Below, in pieces: positions 12,301-20,086 of a DNA stretch of 20,086 bases; position 1 is the first letter of the stretch, and each line of letters begins with the position of its first letter. The position numbers and the translations under genes were made by a program. The notes below the pieces were generated by a model. That model was not told the DNA's origin. It made no database searches and saw nothing but the letters and a program-made list of their open reading frames with translations. The DNA comes from Silene noctiflora (lineage: Eukaryota; Streptophyta; Magnoliopsida; Caryophyllales; Caryophyllaceae), in assembly GCA_009801015.1 (NCBI GenBank), contig VHZZ01028413.1, forward strand, positions 3,099 through 23,184, read 5' to 3'.

Positions 12301-15300
12301 GTATTATTGTCTCTATCAAGTTACAAAAAGGCCAAATACTTTGAATAATGTTAATTGGAACACTCAAATGATAAAGAACATACACACACAGACGAATGAG
12401 TAACAAATGTTTTGCAGGTTATGGCGACCACATTTCAAGGCGGTATCAGCCGTGTTAACTGTGCAAGTGCATTAGTCGACCACGACATATTCTCCGATTT
12501 AAGGCTGAAAGCGAGCCAAAGTTCTATAAGAATCAACTACTTTAGGAAATTCACTAGACAAGCTGGTTAATTCTTATATACTATTTTATTTTCCGGATTC
12601 CACTTACTAGTGAGTTTAAATTTTGTTAATCCATCAAGTTCTTATATAGTCTCAATTTTGTTTATCCATCGTATCAATCAAAAGACAAATGAAGTGCGTC
12701 GTGATTATCCAAATAATGTTATTATTGGTGTGACTTAGAATATCTAAACCCTGTGCTTGTGTCATCTTAACAAAAGAAACTGTTGCTAGCGGTAAAGATA
12801 GACTCCATAGATCATAAATGATAATCAAGATGGTAATTAGGCCCTCAATTATTGAAAACTTTCTAATAATGAGAGGCTGATTAGAATATGGATTGAATCA
12901 TATTTCCGAAAATTAACAGAGTTGGTTTTGAAATAGCCACTTCAATTGCCATAAATTTAAAAAACAGTGAGCTATCTTATAGATTGCCTCTGCGAATTTC
13001 TACATGTTGCCAAATACTAAAATTAATAATCCCAACAATTATAAAGTGACAAGGCGGCAAAAAAGTATAAACACTTGAGACAATCAGGTTATATCAAGAC
13101 CAACACTACCTTCAATTCTGCTAAATCTAAACATTGTCCGAGAGAACTTGGCAATTCCTTAAGTTGGTTGTTTGAGCAATCCATCCTGTACAAAAATGAC
13201 AAAACAGATGTAACTAAGAAACTCGCCCTAGTGTGGTTACTAAGTATGAGTGACATACTGCATCAGACACATTAACATATATAACAACAACAACAACAAC
13301 AACTACTACTACTACTACTACTACTACTGCTTCCACCATGCCTCAAGGACTCGCAAATTGCGGAGTAAGGGGGCCGGATGCATTGAAGAATATTATATTA
13401 TTTTTGTTCTTTTTATGCAAAAACCAAATAAAGAGATTCATGGAAATGTGTGTGTTTGAAATAAGAGCTTAATATTAGTGTATTATTCCCTCCATCCCTA
13501 TTATATTATCCTACTTACTACTTTGGGTGGATTTAAGAAAAGCTAATAAAATGGTAGTGGATTTGGGTGATTTGTAGTGTAAATGCTTACTAAAAGTAGA
13601 AGGGGGACAATTATTATGAGAAAAATTTTAAGGGGAGAGGGGACAATAAAATTGGGATGGAGGGAGTATAATAAAGATACCATTTCAGTAATTAAAAGCA
13701 AATGGAGTGGGAAGTGCCTACTTGACGAGAGAAGTAGCTGAACCAATCTCTGCAGGAATGTTGGTAAGTAAATTAAACGACACATCAAGTGATTTTAGAG
13801 AGGGCAACCTGTCGGGCAAAGCAAACGAGTAAACAGATAAAACAACGTAAATTAGTTCATTACGAGCAAAGAAAACTTCATAAAAATGTAAACAGCGGAA
13901 GGAAGAGAGCCATACTCCCCAATTGCAGCAGGAAGCTGGGCAAGCTTGTTGTGGCTAACATTTAACACAGTTAGCAACGGTAAGTTTTTCAGGTCTTCTT
14001 TCAATACTTCAATATTGTTATGGGCCAGAATCAACTTTTGTAGGTCAACAGTCTACAAAAGGCGAAAGAAGCACATTGGTCTTTGATAAAATTGGCAACA
14101 AGCAAAAGGAGAAGACAAAAAAAAAAAAGGACCGGGGGGAAAATAATAGTACAATAGCATACCTCCCACCAATTTTCACCTTCTGGGGCACCATCAAAAT
14201 TTTTATAGACCTCAATAGGTACATCCCTGTTAAACTAGAAAAAATCACATACGGTATCTACCAAAAAATGTAGAAGATCAAGTGCAAGAGATGCATTGAA
14301 CTTATAATATAAAATAACAAAACTGTGATTCCCAAAATGATTCGTGGTGAACTAACATTTTTGTCCTTCCATGATATGTATACCTATGTGACACGTAGTT
14401 ATCCTAATACACAATTGGGAATTTGATTTATAATGATTATACCCTCATTGATTTACGCTTCCACATTTAACAAGAATATCTTTACTGCTATATCAAAAAC
14501 ACTGCATTGCCTGAACACATCTGCTGACACTACGCACAGACCATATCTTCCACCATTGAAATGGAATTCGTAGGAACTGCTTGTTGTTGCCTTGGCTAAT
14601 GCTACATGTAAACAAGCCAGTTTTTAAATCATGCCCTTCCCTCTTAACACACACCTTATATCCTTTCACCTTTGAGTCCTAAACTACATTCATTACAAAA
14701 AAAAAAAACAAAAAGAATAGAACTGCGGGCTAGAATTCAGAATACAATTTGAAGGGAAATTCAATCACTTTTAAGACCCCAACTTTCACAGTATCCCTCG
14801 GAAAATGTTATTTCTGCCATCATGATTTCTCAGAATGAGCTAATATTACCATGAATACTTCTACCCTTGGCGAAGGTAGATGCACATTGCTCATCCCCCA
14901 ACTACAATAGTAGTACAATCCCATAAACTGCTGCAACCTGTTAGCTTGGATCTTGGTAATAAATTTGTAGACTATTATCGCCTGAATCACGCAAGGTTCT
15001 CGGGACTATCACCCCTGAGTACCATAGAGTCAGACACAAAGATAGAATCAACCTTTGTAATCTAGATGATATGTACATCCATCTGATTCCTTGAAGGCTA
15101 TGCATTTTGTTTGTCACCAAAAGACACTCACAAAATGAGTGATAACAATGTTTGGGAAATGTACAACTAAACATATATCCAAGGCTGCATAAAAGACCAT
15201 TCATTCATGTACTATATTAGAAACACCTCGTAAAAAGGCTTGCACAACAGGAAGAAGCCAACAATTGACCCCAAATACCCATAACTCAACAAATATGAAC

Positions 15301-16724
15301 CCTCACTTACCAAACATTCACATGGCTATTCTAATAGCAACTTTCGACTTTATCAATCCGTAACACACTCTAACAAACAACAATGAATTATAACCGTAAA
15401 TAATGCATTTTGTGATTGTGAAATCCATGAAAAGGCATGGGCCAGGAAATGAAGAGAGAATTCACTTCCCAAGACGAGACAAGTTTTCGTCCAAAACAAA
15501 TTAGCAATGGGAGAATCAATTCCTCGGATAATAAATTGACAAACTCTCTCCTCCTCGATCCATGTGGGTCACTCACTTATTACATTTACATTGGTTAGAA
15601 GCCATACTGAATACTCCTCCACCGTGACCCTACTCCGGCAGCATAAATGACCCAATTTAATTCATCAAATACCAAAAAATCGCCCGCTTATTTTCAATTA
15701 GGAGGCATGCAATTTATCTCTACGCCTATAAATGGCATGCAATTAGGAGGCATGCAATTTATCTCTACGCCTATAAATAGCTTGGATCTTGGTAATAAAG
15801 TTCTAGACTATCGTTGCCTGAATCGAGCAACACTCTCGAGATGACCACCCTTACATATACACAAATACAGAATCAACCCTCTTAACCTAGATGATATGTA
15901 CACTCACAATATGGGTGATAACAATTAGGGAAGTCTAAAATGAACACAGTCCACGTGAAAAGGCTTGAACAACAGGAAGAAAAAAACATTTGACTCCAAA
16001 TTTTGTATGCCCATAACTCAACAAAGACGAACCCGCACTTAAGAAAAAGACATCCACACGGCTACTCCAAGAAGCAACTTTCGGCTTTGTCCATCCATAA
16101 CAAACTCTAAAAAACAACAATGAAATGAGGAAAGGGAGTTCACTTCATAAGACCAGACAATGTTTCATCCAAAAACCAATTGGCAATGGGAGGATCAATT
16201 CCAAAGACATCCTCGATCAATGTGGGATACTCACTTACAACATTTAGACGGGTTAGAAGCCGTACTCAATACTCCTCCACTGCGATCCTACTCTGGCAGA
16301 ATAAATGACCCAACTTTAATTCATCAAATAACAAAACTCCCATTTCTCACTTATCCATCTCTACGCTGAGCCGCACATTGTCCGAAACCACAACAAAGTA
16401 AAACCCTTTTCCCAAAAATATGCAACAGCCCATAGCCCAAGATCAATAAACATCAACATTCAACAAACATTTGATAATAATGAGAATTGTCTCTACCAAC
16501 TAATTAAGTTCCTAGCACTGGCAAATTGTGATCCAAATCGTCCAATCAACAACTTAACTTAAATACCATTAATCAAATCAAATCAATATAATAAATTAAA
16601 ACAAGCAAAATAGTAGCATAATTAAAAAAGAGATGAAAATGTAAAAAAAGTAGAAGAACCTCAAAGAGCGATTGGATAAATTGAGGGAGCCAGAGGTCCT
16701 GGCAGCTTTAAGCAACCGATCCAT
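467..16724 (-). CDS. LRRC40-like intracellular leucine-rich repeat protein (At3g15410-type), 21 exons, 581 aa, complete
   Basis: Coding exons in transcript order: 16660-16724, 14163-14226, 13916-14052, 13722-13808, 13110-13185, 12065-12139, 11906-11975, 11729-11806, 11510-11570, 11309-11387, 10528-10618, 8653-8713, 8492-8559, 8335-8405, 5062-5199, 4478-4582, 4263-4387, 4032-4128, 2896-2970, 2105-2160, 467-533. All introns are GT-AG, phases agree throughout, and the total is 1746 nt including TGA. The start [20 protein letters not shown] follows an in-frame TGA at 16734-16736. About 20 LRRs of the LxxLxLxxNxLxxLP type are visible, in two modules split by a polar hinge (about 335-361). From memory, Arabidopsis At3g15410 (about 584 aa) matches throughout. 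No signal peptide, transmembrane or kinase segment is seen, so a soluble scaffold or protein-binding role is inferred; no partner or pathway can be read from sequence. Exon calls were made by eye; exon 14 has a competing acceptor. Confidence 0.93.
534..2104 (-). other. Intron 20 (1571 nt)
   Basis: It holds one MITE-like element (1442-1746, listed separately), a purine-rich stretch around 690-725, and a short imperfect inverted repeat around 1200-1255 (AATAATGA ... TCATTATT). No gene is seen; the 63-codon open frame at 1771-1962 has no recognisable features. Confidence 0.7.
1442..1746. mobile_element. Unclassified MITE-like element with 15-bp terminal inverted repeats
   Basis: The left end TGTGATGCTCAGACT (1442-1456) and the reverse complement of the right end TGTGATGCTCGGACT (1732-1746) differ at one base. 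The flanks share only GGT, so the target duplication is unclear and the superfamily is left open. Inside the left arm GGATCCGACAC (1466-1476) pairs perfectly with GTGTCGGATCC (1491-1501). The length of 305 bp and lack of coding fit a non-autonomous DNA element. Confidence 0.5.
2161..2895 (-). other. Intron 19 (735 nt)
   Basis: AT-rich intronic sequence with short A-runs near 2563-2585. I see no repeat or RNA gene in it. The 83-codon minus-strand open frame at 2630-2881 lies wholly inside the intron and shows no family. Confidence 0.7.
2971..4031 (-). other. Intron 18 (1061 nt)
   Basis: It contains the A50 tract (3344-3393) and a C/T-rich patch at about 3745-3800 with TCCCTCC-type runs. No coding sequence is recognised. 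Confidence 0.7.
3344..3393 (+). repeat. Uninterrupted A50 tract
   Basis: Fifty consecutive A residues on the plus strand, so a U50 run in the LRR pre-mRNA. It may be the tail of a retroposon inserted antisense to the gene, but I could not recognise a SINE or LINE body upstream nor a clear target duplication. It is also a likely site of assembly or sequencing length error. Confidence 0.9.
4583..5061 (-). other. Intron 15 (479 nt)
   Basis: Ordinary AT-rich intron. A 65-codon plus-strand open frame (4741-4938) lies antisense inside it and has no supporting features. Confidence 0.7.
5636..5688 (+). repeat. 17-bp direct repeat around a 19-bp insert ending in an A-run
   Basis: GAATGACAATTATCTTT occurs at 5636-5652 and again at 5672-5688. 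Between them lies a 19-bp insert made of a TTTTCCCT stretch, ten A and a C. A target duplication of this length around an A-run is the signature of target-primed retroposition, here of an extremely 5'-truncated copy; slippage or repair filler is the alternative. Confidence 0.6.
7085..7937. mobile_element. Possible degenerate Stowaway-type element, perhaps with a nested insertion
   Basis: TA plus CTCCCTTCATCTCT at the left and GGGGACAGAGGGAG plus TA at the right are in the right orientation for Stowaway ends. Only about half of the terminal 22 bases match, and 853 bp is long for a MITE. The right end alone is convincing; the pairing with this left end is tentative. Confidence 0.3.
8335..8713 (-). 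other. Exons 12-14: cap of module 1 and polar hinge (residues 295-361)
   Basis: Exon 12 (8653-8713) encodes [15 protein letters not shown] and exon 13 (8492-8559) [19 protein letters not shown], together a last repeat plus a C-capping helix. Exon 14 (8335-8405) encodes a low-hydrophobicity linker beginning [11 protein letters not shown] that leads into the second module. The start of exon 14 was set at 8405 because only that acceptor keeps the frame; using the AG 8 nt further into the exon runs into a stop after five codons. Introns 12 and 13 are 93 and 86 nt. Confidence 0.9.
8714..10527 (-). other. Intron 11 (1814 nt)
   Basis: It includes a small local echo at about 8873-8985 (GTACCAxxTAxAATTT repeated), a purine-rich stretch near 9600-9760, a strongly AT-rich block at about 10010-10300, and a retroposon 3' end (listed separately). 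No host gene was found; the 144-codon plus-strand open frame at 10297-10731 runs across the retroposon end and antisense through exon 11. Confidence 0.65.
10351..10439 (+). mobile_element. 3' end of an RTE-type LINE or its SINE, plus strand
   Basis: The motif TTTTGGGATTAAGGCTCTGA followed by four TTG units matches the general form of the plant RTE LINE/SINE 3' end (as in TS-type SINEs), which ends in a TTG-repeat tail. GTGTGCGATCACCCATGGAC and GGATGATTCATACCCA precede it. The copy appears 5'-truncated; I could not define its upstream limit or a target duplication. It is antisense to the LRR gene. Confidence 0.5.
10619..11308 (-). other. Intron 10 (690 nt)
   Basis: More than a third is the Mutator-like MITE at 10917-11166. 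The flanks (10619-10906, 11177-11308) show nothing else recognisable. Confidence 0.75.
10917..11166. mobile_element. Mutator-like MITE with 10-bp target duplication and nested hairpin ends
   Basis: AATAGGCATC occurs directly before (10907-10916) and after (11167-11176) the element, a duplication of MULE length. Both ends carry GGCTGTTTCCCGTCTGAAAT-type sequence in inverted orientation, with similarity continuing inward through GACGGACAA and TGTTGC-ATTTT for about 70 bp. Each terminal repeat contains its own hairpin (CAGACGGG-AAACAG-CCCGTCTG at the right end). The 250-bp element has no coding capacity, so it must be mobilised in trans. Confidence 0.75.
12140..13109 (-). other. Intron 5 (970 nt)
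   Basis: AT-rich intronic sequence. No repeat with clear ends, RNA gene or coding region is recognised. Confidence 0.65.
13283..13385 (-). mobile_element. SINE-like 3' end with compound microsatellite tail
   Basis: On the minus strand GCATCCGGCCCCCTTACTCC, then GCAATTTGCGAGTCC and TTGAGGCATGGTGGAAGC, runs into (GTA)8 and (GTT)7. A CCCCTTAC-CCGCAAATTGCGGGAG ... GAGGCA body ending in a TTG-type tail is familiar to me from plant SINE copies. On the plus strand the tail reads (AAC)7 at 13283-13303 and (TAC)8 at 13304-13327. The 5' part is absent or unrecognised. Its tail lies about 100 nt from the exon 5 acceptor. Confidence 0.5.
13486..13666. mobile_element. Stowaway MITE (Tc1/mariner-type), 181 bp
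   Basis: Left end TTCCCTCCATCCCTATTATA and the reverse complement of the right end, CTCCCTCCATCCCAATTTTA, match at most positions and are flanked by TA on both sides (13484-13485 and 13667-13668). The interior is AT-rich and non-coding. It starts 55 nt inside the intron from the exon 4 donor. Confidence 0.75.
14942..16369. repeat. Imperfect tandem duplication of an intronic segment (units 14942-15777 and 15778-16369)
   Basis: Both units begin TAGCTTGGATCTTGGTAATA (14942 and 15778) and share, in order, CTAGATGATATGTACA, AAAGGCTTG-ACAACAGGAAG, CCCATAACTCAACAAA, GGTTAGAAGCC, CTCCTCCAC, ATAAATGACCCAA and TTCATCAAATA. The second unit is shorter: about 50 bases after ATGTACA and another block before AAAGGCTTG are missing. 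Base differences are scattered throughout, so the event is old. Neither copy encodes anything recognisable. Confidence 0.85.
15695..15778. repeat. 45-bp tandem repeat, about 1.9 copies
   Basis: The 39-bp stretch starting CAATTAGGAGGCATGC and ending CGCCTATAAAT occurs identically at 15695-15733 and 15740-15778, separated by GGCATG. The perfect identity contrasts with the diverged larger duplication at whose junction it lies. Confidence 0.95.
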
Positions 16725-17000
16725 GGATTTGTTTCAATGGTTTTTGGAGATCATTTTCTGTGATTTCTGGAGTTTAAGTCTGGAACAAGGAAAGAAATAA
16801 AGTTCAGGTGGTTGTCTGGTTGAGCAGTTGGATCGTGTAATCGTGGCAATTCAATCATTCAACTCAACCAACATCCATATAATGTCAATCGTCTAAAATG
16901 GATTTGCGTGACATTAAAATTTGATAAAGAATAAAAAAAAACCAAAAACTTGTTAAAAATCGTGCAAAATGAAAAATAAGTTGGGCCAAGTAATTATGAG
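16725..17000 (-). promoter_or_regulatory. Probable 5' UTR and proximal promoter of the LRR gene
   Basis: This region lies directly upstream of the ATG at 16724, whose context (AAATCCATGGA) has G at +4. The in-frame TGA at 16734-16736 rules out N-terminal extension in this exon. I could not find a convincing TATA box or initiator; A/T runs at about 16925-16945 are the only candidates. Assignment rests on position alone. Confidence 0.45.
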
Positions 17001-19344
17001 TCATGAAAAAGAAGTCTACACACAACTACAAAAAGGAACTAAACTAGATTTCTAGTAGAGGGTCACGACAAGGTCGATAAAAGAGTAACGAACAAGGACT
17101 TTCAAAGGCTACTAACCTCAAACCTAAAGGAGAAAACATAGCAAAAGAGTAGGGGAATGAACAGTAAGGCTCATGGTCAAGAGGAGGGAACAACTACGAA
17201 ACCTAGGGATATAACGCACCCAAATCCCAGGTAGCAAGGTCACCTTCTAAACTTACAAGCTAGTCACAACGGAATGTAGTTCACCATGCTTCCGCTGCTC
17301 CACTCTGATCAATATACTCCCTCGGATATCACCCATACCACTCAAGGTCAAAACTACACTCACCACCCACACTCAGCTAGAATCAGCTACAAGTCTCTCC
17401 ATAGGGTAAGACTCTCATATAAAGGTCATAACTCAAAGTTCTGCGAGCTTCCTAGCATGCCAAATGAAATCTCGCTACACACTCGAAAACTACGGGTATA
17501 AAAGACTGTGCTCACCTAAACCATAATCACTATCAACTAAAAGATAAATAGGTTTGCCATTCACATTACTCTACTCAACTCAATTCAAGTTTCACTAACT
17601 TCACTTAGCAACATTTCTCATCATCAAACCACCATACCTTAAGAATAAACCAATGTAAAATCCGAAGTGATATTTCTATCAAGCATAGGGCTATGAGATA
17701 CCCATTAGAACACTCACGAAAAGCTACACTAACCTCATGATCAACTCAGGCTTCCGAATAACACTTACATCACCAATCTTTCAATCACGAAACCACCGAG
17801 AGGCTACACCACCACTACCAAAGGCGTACTACCAAAATCTAGCTCTCACTTCACCGGGTCAAAAGCAACTCAGACTCTCTTACCTAACTTCGGCAAAGTC
17901 AAAGTTATCGAATCCTTAAAACATACTCTACTGCTTTGTAACATGGCTAAAGAGGGGCCCAATCCACAAAGGAATAAAGGATAACAATAGGGCACGGAAA
18001 CGGTAAGAACTTCTCAAGGCAAGTAAGACACGATAGGTATGAGGCTCAAGGAGATGAACTTCAAGAGTAACGGGCTATGAGTACATAGACATTTATTGGA
18101 GTCAGGAAGATACTTGAGGCAAGGAGAAGATCGGTAGATTTACGTGTAAGGAAATGGTTCAACGAGAAAGGCAAGACGGAAAAGGAATGATGCAATGGAA
18201 GGGTCAAGGTTTAACTTACCCACTTCATTAAGCTTATGGGTCTCTACCACAAGGTCACAACTCCTAAGTTCCTAGGCATACCCTTGGAATAAACACTATG
18301 ACACTCAGGTAAAGTAGCGTACGCTCAAGAAAGTCCTTTGAAATAAAAAAATACGGTTTATAGTTTTGTTTACCAGGAGCATGGGTCAAATCATCTTTAA
18401 ATAATAGCACCGATAAAATCCTTAGCATTTTAGAATAAAAGTTTTACCCTAACCAAAGCATTATAATTCAAAGTTTATCGAAAATTATATGCATCGACGA
18501 AAAGTTTTATTTTGATAAAAACAGAAATCATAAGGAAAAGATAAAAATGCATTATAATCATCAACTCCAAACTTAAAGTATCAATAACCTTCTCATTTTA
18601 AAAGGATGCCCTTTTTTTTTAAAGGAAAGAGTTTGTTTGTTAACCTATTCTTTTAGAAGGTAAGGGCTCTCTCCCAAATTACCAAACTCTCGGTTCCCAA
18701 TACGTTCCATGAAGGTCAATCATAAGTTCTAAAACCTTAGTCTCACAAGTAACTCAACCCTATGCAACCGACTCCACTATTAAATCGTTCTCATCTCAAA
18801 TAGTCTCAAGGGCCAACTAATGTCAAATTATAACACCAATCCATATGCAGTCATCAACACCCCAAAGTAATTCCTTCAAATCTCACATCATTGAGCTTTT
18901 AGTCCACATATACTCCTAAAGTATCCATGTTCAACCCAACAACTTTCAAATCCCAATACGATTAGCAAGGTTAAGTTCCATAACCTAAGTGACATATACA
19001 AATCACACTCTAGATGAAGAATTCCACCAACCAATCACACTCATTTCACGTCAAACAACTAGGCATTAGAATCACCAAGGTATGTCTCACCACACTACTC
19101 AAGCCTTCCTAACAATACGGCCTCTCAAAATAACGGTTAAAAGTCAAACCAAACAACCCTCTCAAAAACCAAAACTACTCGACCAAGGTTAACATCCCAC
19201 AAAAAGAAAAGAGGTTTCTACGAAGCATCACGGGAGGAAAAGCAATAAACAAAGGGCAAGTCGGGAGGGTACAAGAGTAGTTTACAAGGTAGAACAACAA
19301 GAGTTATAAAGAAGGATAATCGTCAAGAGGTAGGAGAGAAGGTA
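17001..19344. other. Intergenic, probably retrotransposon-derived non-coding sequence
   Basis: No gene is recognised on either strand. Long stretches of the plus strand (about 17280-17930 and 18660-19180) are rich in A and C and poor in G. A phrase of the form AGGTCAxAACTC...AAGTTC...CCTAG-CAT recurs at about 17422-17461 and 18251-18282. This fits LTR or untranslated parts of a retrotransposon, especially with a gag fragment next door, but no LTR pair, primer binding site or polypurine tract could be defined. Confidence 0.4.
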
Positions 19345-19668
19345 AGATTGATCAAGGACGAAAAACACACCCGAATCGATACGGGGACGGGCAACGACTT
19401 CGGCTCGACTCAAGGCATAGATAGTCTCTTCTGGCCTAGCTTCCAGAGCATGAGGAGGAATAAGAGCATTCTTTCTTTCGGGGCAACTCTTGATGCGGCG
19501 TCCGGGCTTCTTGCATTTGTAGCACAACAACGACCTGTTATAGCACCCAATCCCGGGGTGATAAGCTGGGTTGCAATGGAAACACTTGCGAGCCTCCTCG
19601 GGGGCGACGTCTGATGGAGAAACTTGTCCACTTAGCAAATGGCTACTTGGCTCTTGTCCTCTTGGCAT
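19282..19668 (-). pseudogene. Retrotransposon gag fragment with two zinc knuckles (probably Ty3/gypsy)
   Basis: A 128-codon open frame on the minus strand. Residues 29-42 form an intact CX2CX4HX4C knuckle (C29, C32, H37, C42). Residues 49-62 form a second, CX2CX4RX4C, with Arg57 where His is expected, so it should bind zinc poorly. The stretch SRAEVVARP...SGVFFVLDQ (about 87-107) resembles the gag-protease linker of plant Ty3/gypsy elements. After residue 108 (about 19345) the frame runs into unrelated hydrophobic residues and a stop; no protease active site follows. Upstream of residue 1 a stop lies a few codons away, so the gag N-terminus is missing. A dead, doubly truncated copy. Confidence 0.7.
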
Positions 19669-20086
19669 AGTGACACGGTCGTCGCCAACCTATCAAAAAT
19701 ACCCTAGGTACAACAAATAAATGTAGTATATAGGAGTCGAATTCCACAGAGAAACGGTAGTTTTATTTAGTTATTATGAATTTATTGGGATTGGGTTGTT
19801 TATAAGTTGATTGGGAAAAACAAAGTAAATAAAAACGATTAAGTAAATAAAAGCAATTGTAAATTCGATTTAACAAATATGATAAAAGGAGTATAGGGAT
19901 TTCGGGTCACACATGCATAACAAAATATAACATATTAGATTAGTGATGCAAACAAAGATAAATGCCTAAACCTAGAGATACCCAACTTTCACTATTAGTA
20001 TCAAGCCTTAAATCGGGTCCTAATGATAAGTAGTACTTTAGTCGCATTTTACCCCGCATTTATACTTTATTCCGACTCGATTTTGC
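19669..20086. other. AT-rich sequence to the window edge, no gene
   Basis: The minus-strand gag similarity ends abruptly near 19669-19690. Beyond it the sequence is AT-rich with phrases such as GGAGTCGAATTCCACAGAG and repeated AAGTAAATAAAA (about 19823-19856). It may be another repeat into which, or beside which, the gag fragment was inserted; no ends are visible inside the window. Confidence 0.4.

Larger units (their letters stand above)
13186..13721 (-). other. Intron 4 (536 nt), largely transposon-derived
   Basis: Beyond its splice-proximal ends the intron is mostly a SINE-like 3' end with microsatellite tail (13283-13385) and a Stowaway MITE (13486-13666), listed separately. Confidence 0.7.
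14227..16659 (-). other. Intron 1 (2433 nt)
   Basis: It follows a 65-nt first coding exon. Its upstream two thirds (14942-16369) are a tandem duplication, described separately. About 14280-14940 and 16370-16659 are AT-rich with no recognisable element. The several 60-90 codon open frames within it are on both strands and lack any family signature. Confidence 0.7.
10528..16724 (-). other. Exons 1-11: N-terminus and first LRR module (residues 1-294)
   Basis: Residues 1-43 (exons 1-2) form the N-terminal region, including DVPIEVY and GENWWE. Eleven repeats follow, recognisable by their cores: [150 protein letters not shown] and [15 protein letters not shown]. Exons 5-10 are 61-79 nt, about one repeat each. 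Exon 11 (10528-10618) sits alone between large introns and was found by its acceptor after a T-rich tract and by the motif [19 protein letters not shown]. All eleven exons chain in frame. Confidence 0.92.

Noticed and set aside
13283-13327. Reading the AAC/TAC repeat as a coding Asn/Tyr tract
   Set aside because: It lies in intron 4 and is better explained as a retroposon tail read on the opposite strand.
14941-15204. Overlapping open frames in intron 1 on both strands
   Set aside because: They are not conserved between the two units of the tandem duplication, whose indels break them.
19348-19614. Plus-strand open frame opposite the gag fragment
   Set aside because: Antisense shadow of the zinc-knuckle region.
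1-20086. CRISPR arrays, operons, riboswitches, tRNA or rRNA genes
   Set aside because: No regularly spaced repeats, no gene clusters, and no cloverleaf-type or rRNA sequence recognised; the DNA is plant nuclear.
1-20086. A novel multi-gene system
   Set aside because: Only one host gene is present and it belongs to a known family; the remaining structure is explained by introns and transposable elements.

Overview
This is nuclear DNA from a flowering plant, most likely a eudicot: it is AT-rich, intron-dense and full of miniature transposons and retroposon scraps. The lineage cannot be fixed from the sequence. Some of the MITE ends look like families I associate with Caryophyllales, but that is a weak impression.

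One gene fills most of the window. On the minus strand, positions 16724 down to 467, I could assemble 21 coding exons joined only by GT-AG introns into one uninterrupted frame of 581 residues, from an ATG with an in-frame stop just upstream to a TGA. The protein is a leucine-rich repeat (LRR) protein of the LRRC40 / plant intracellular Ras-group LRR type. From memory it resembles Arabidopsis At3g15410 along its whole length, and that protein is of nearly the same size. It has about 20 LRRs in two modules, each closed by the same kind of 'GNP-R-I-R' cap followed by a helix, with a short polar hinge between them. It has no signal peptide, membrane segment or kinase domain, so it should be a soluble intracellular scaffold-type protein.

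The introns explain the rest of 467-16724. Reading left to right on the plus strand, they hold: a MITE-like element with 15-bp inverted ends (1442-1746); an A50 tract (3344-3393); a tiny insert inside a 17-bp direct repeat (5636-5688); a possible old Stowaway element (7085-7937); the 3' end of a plus-strand RTE/SINE-type retroposon (about 10351-10439); a Mutator-like MITE with 10-bp target duplication and nested hairpin ends (10917-11166); a minus-strand SINE-like 3' end whose tail is a compound microsatellite (13283-13385); a clear Stowaway MITE (13486-13666); and a tandem duplication of several hundred bases in intron 1 (14942-16369).

To the right of the gene (about 17000-20086) there is no host gene that I can see. 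The only coding trace is a minus-strand fragment of a retrotransposon gag with two zinc knuckles, one with a lost histidine, cut off on both sides by unrelated sequence. I found no previously undescribed multi-gene system. The points most worth a second look are the two-module, one-repeat-per-exon architecture of the LRR gene and the nested-hairpin MULE MITE.
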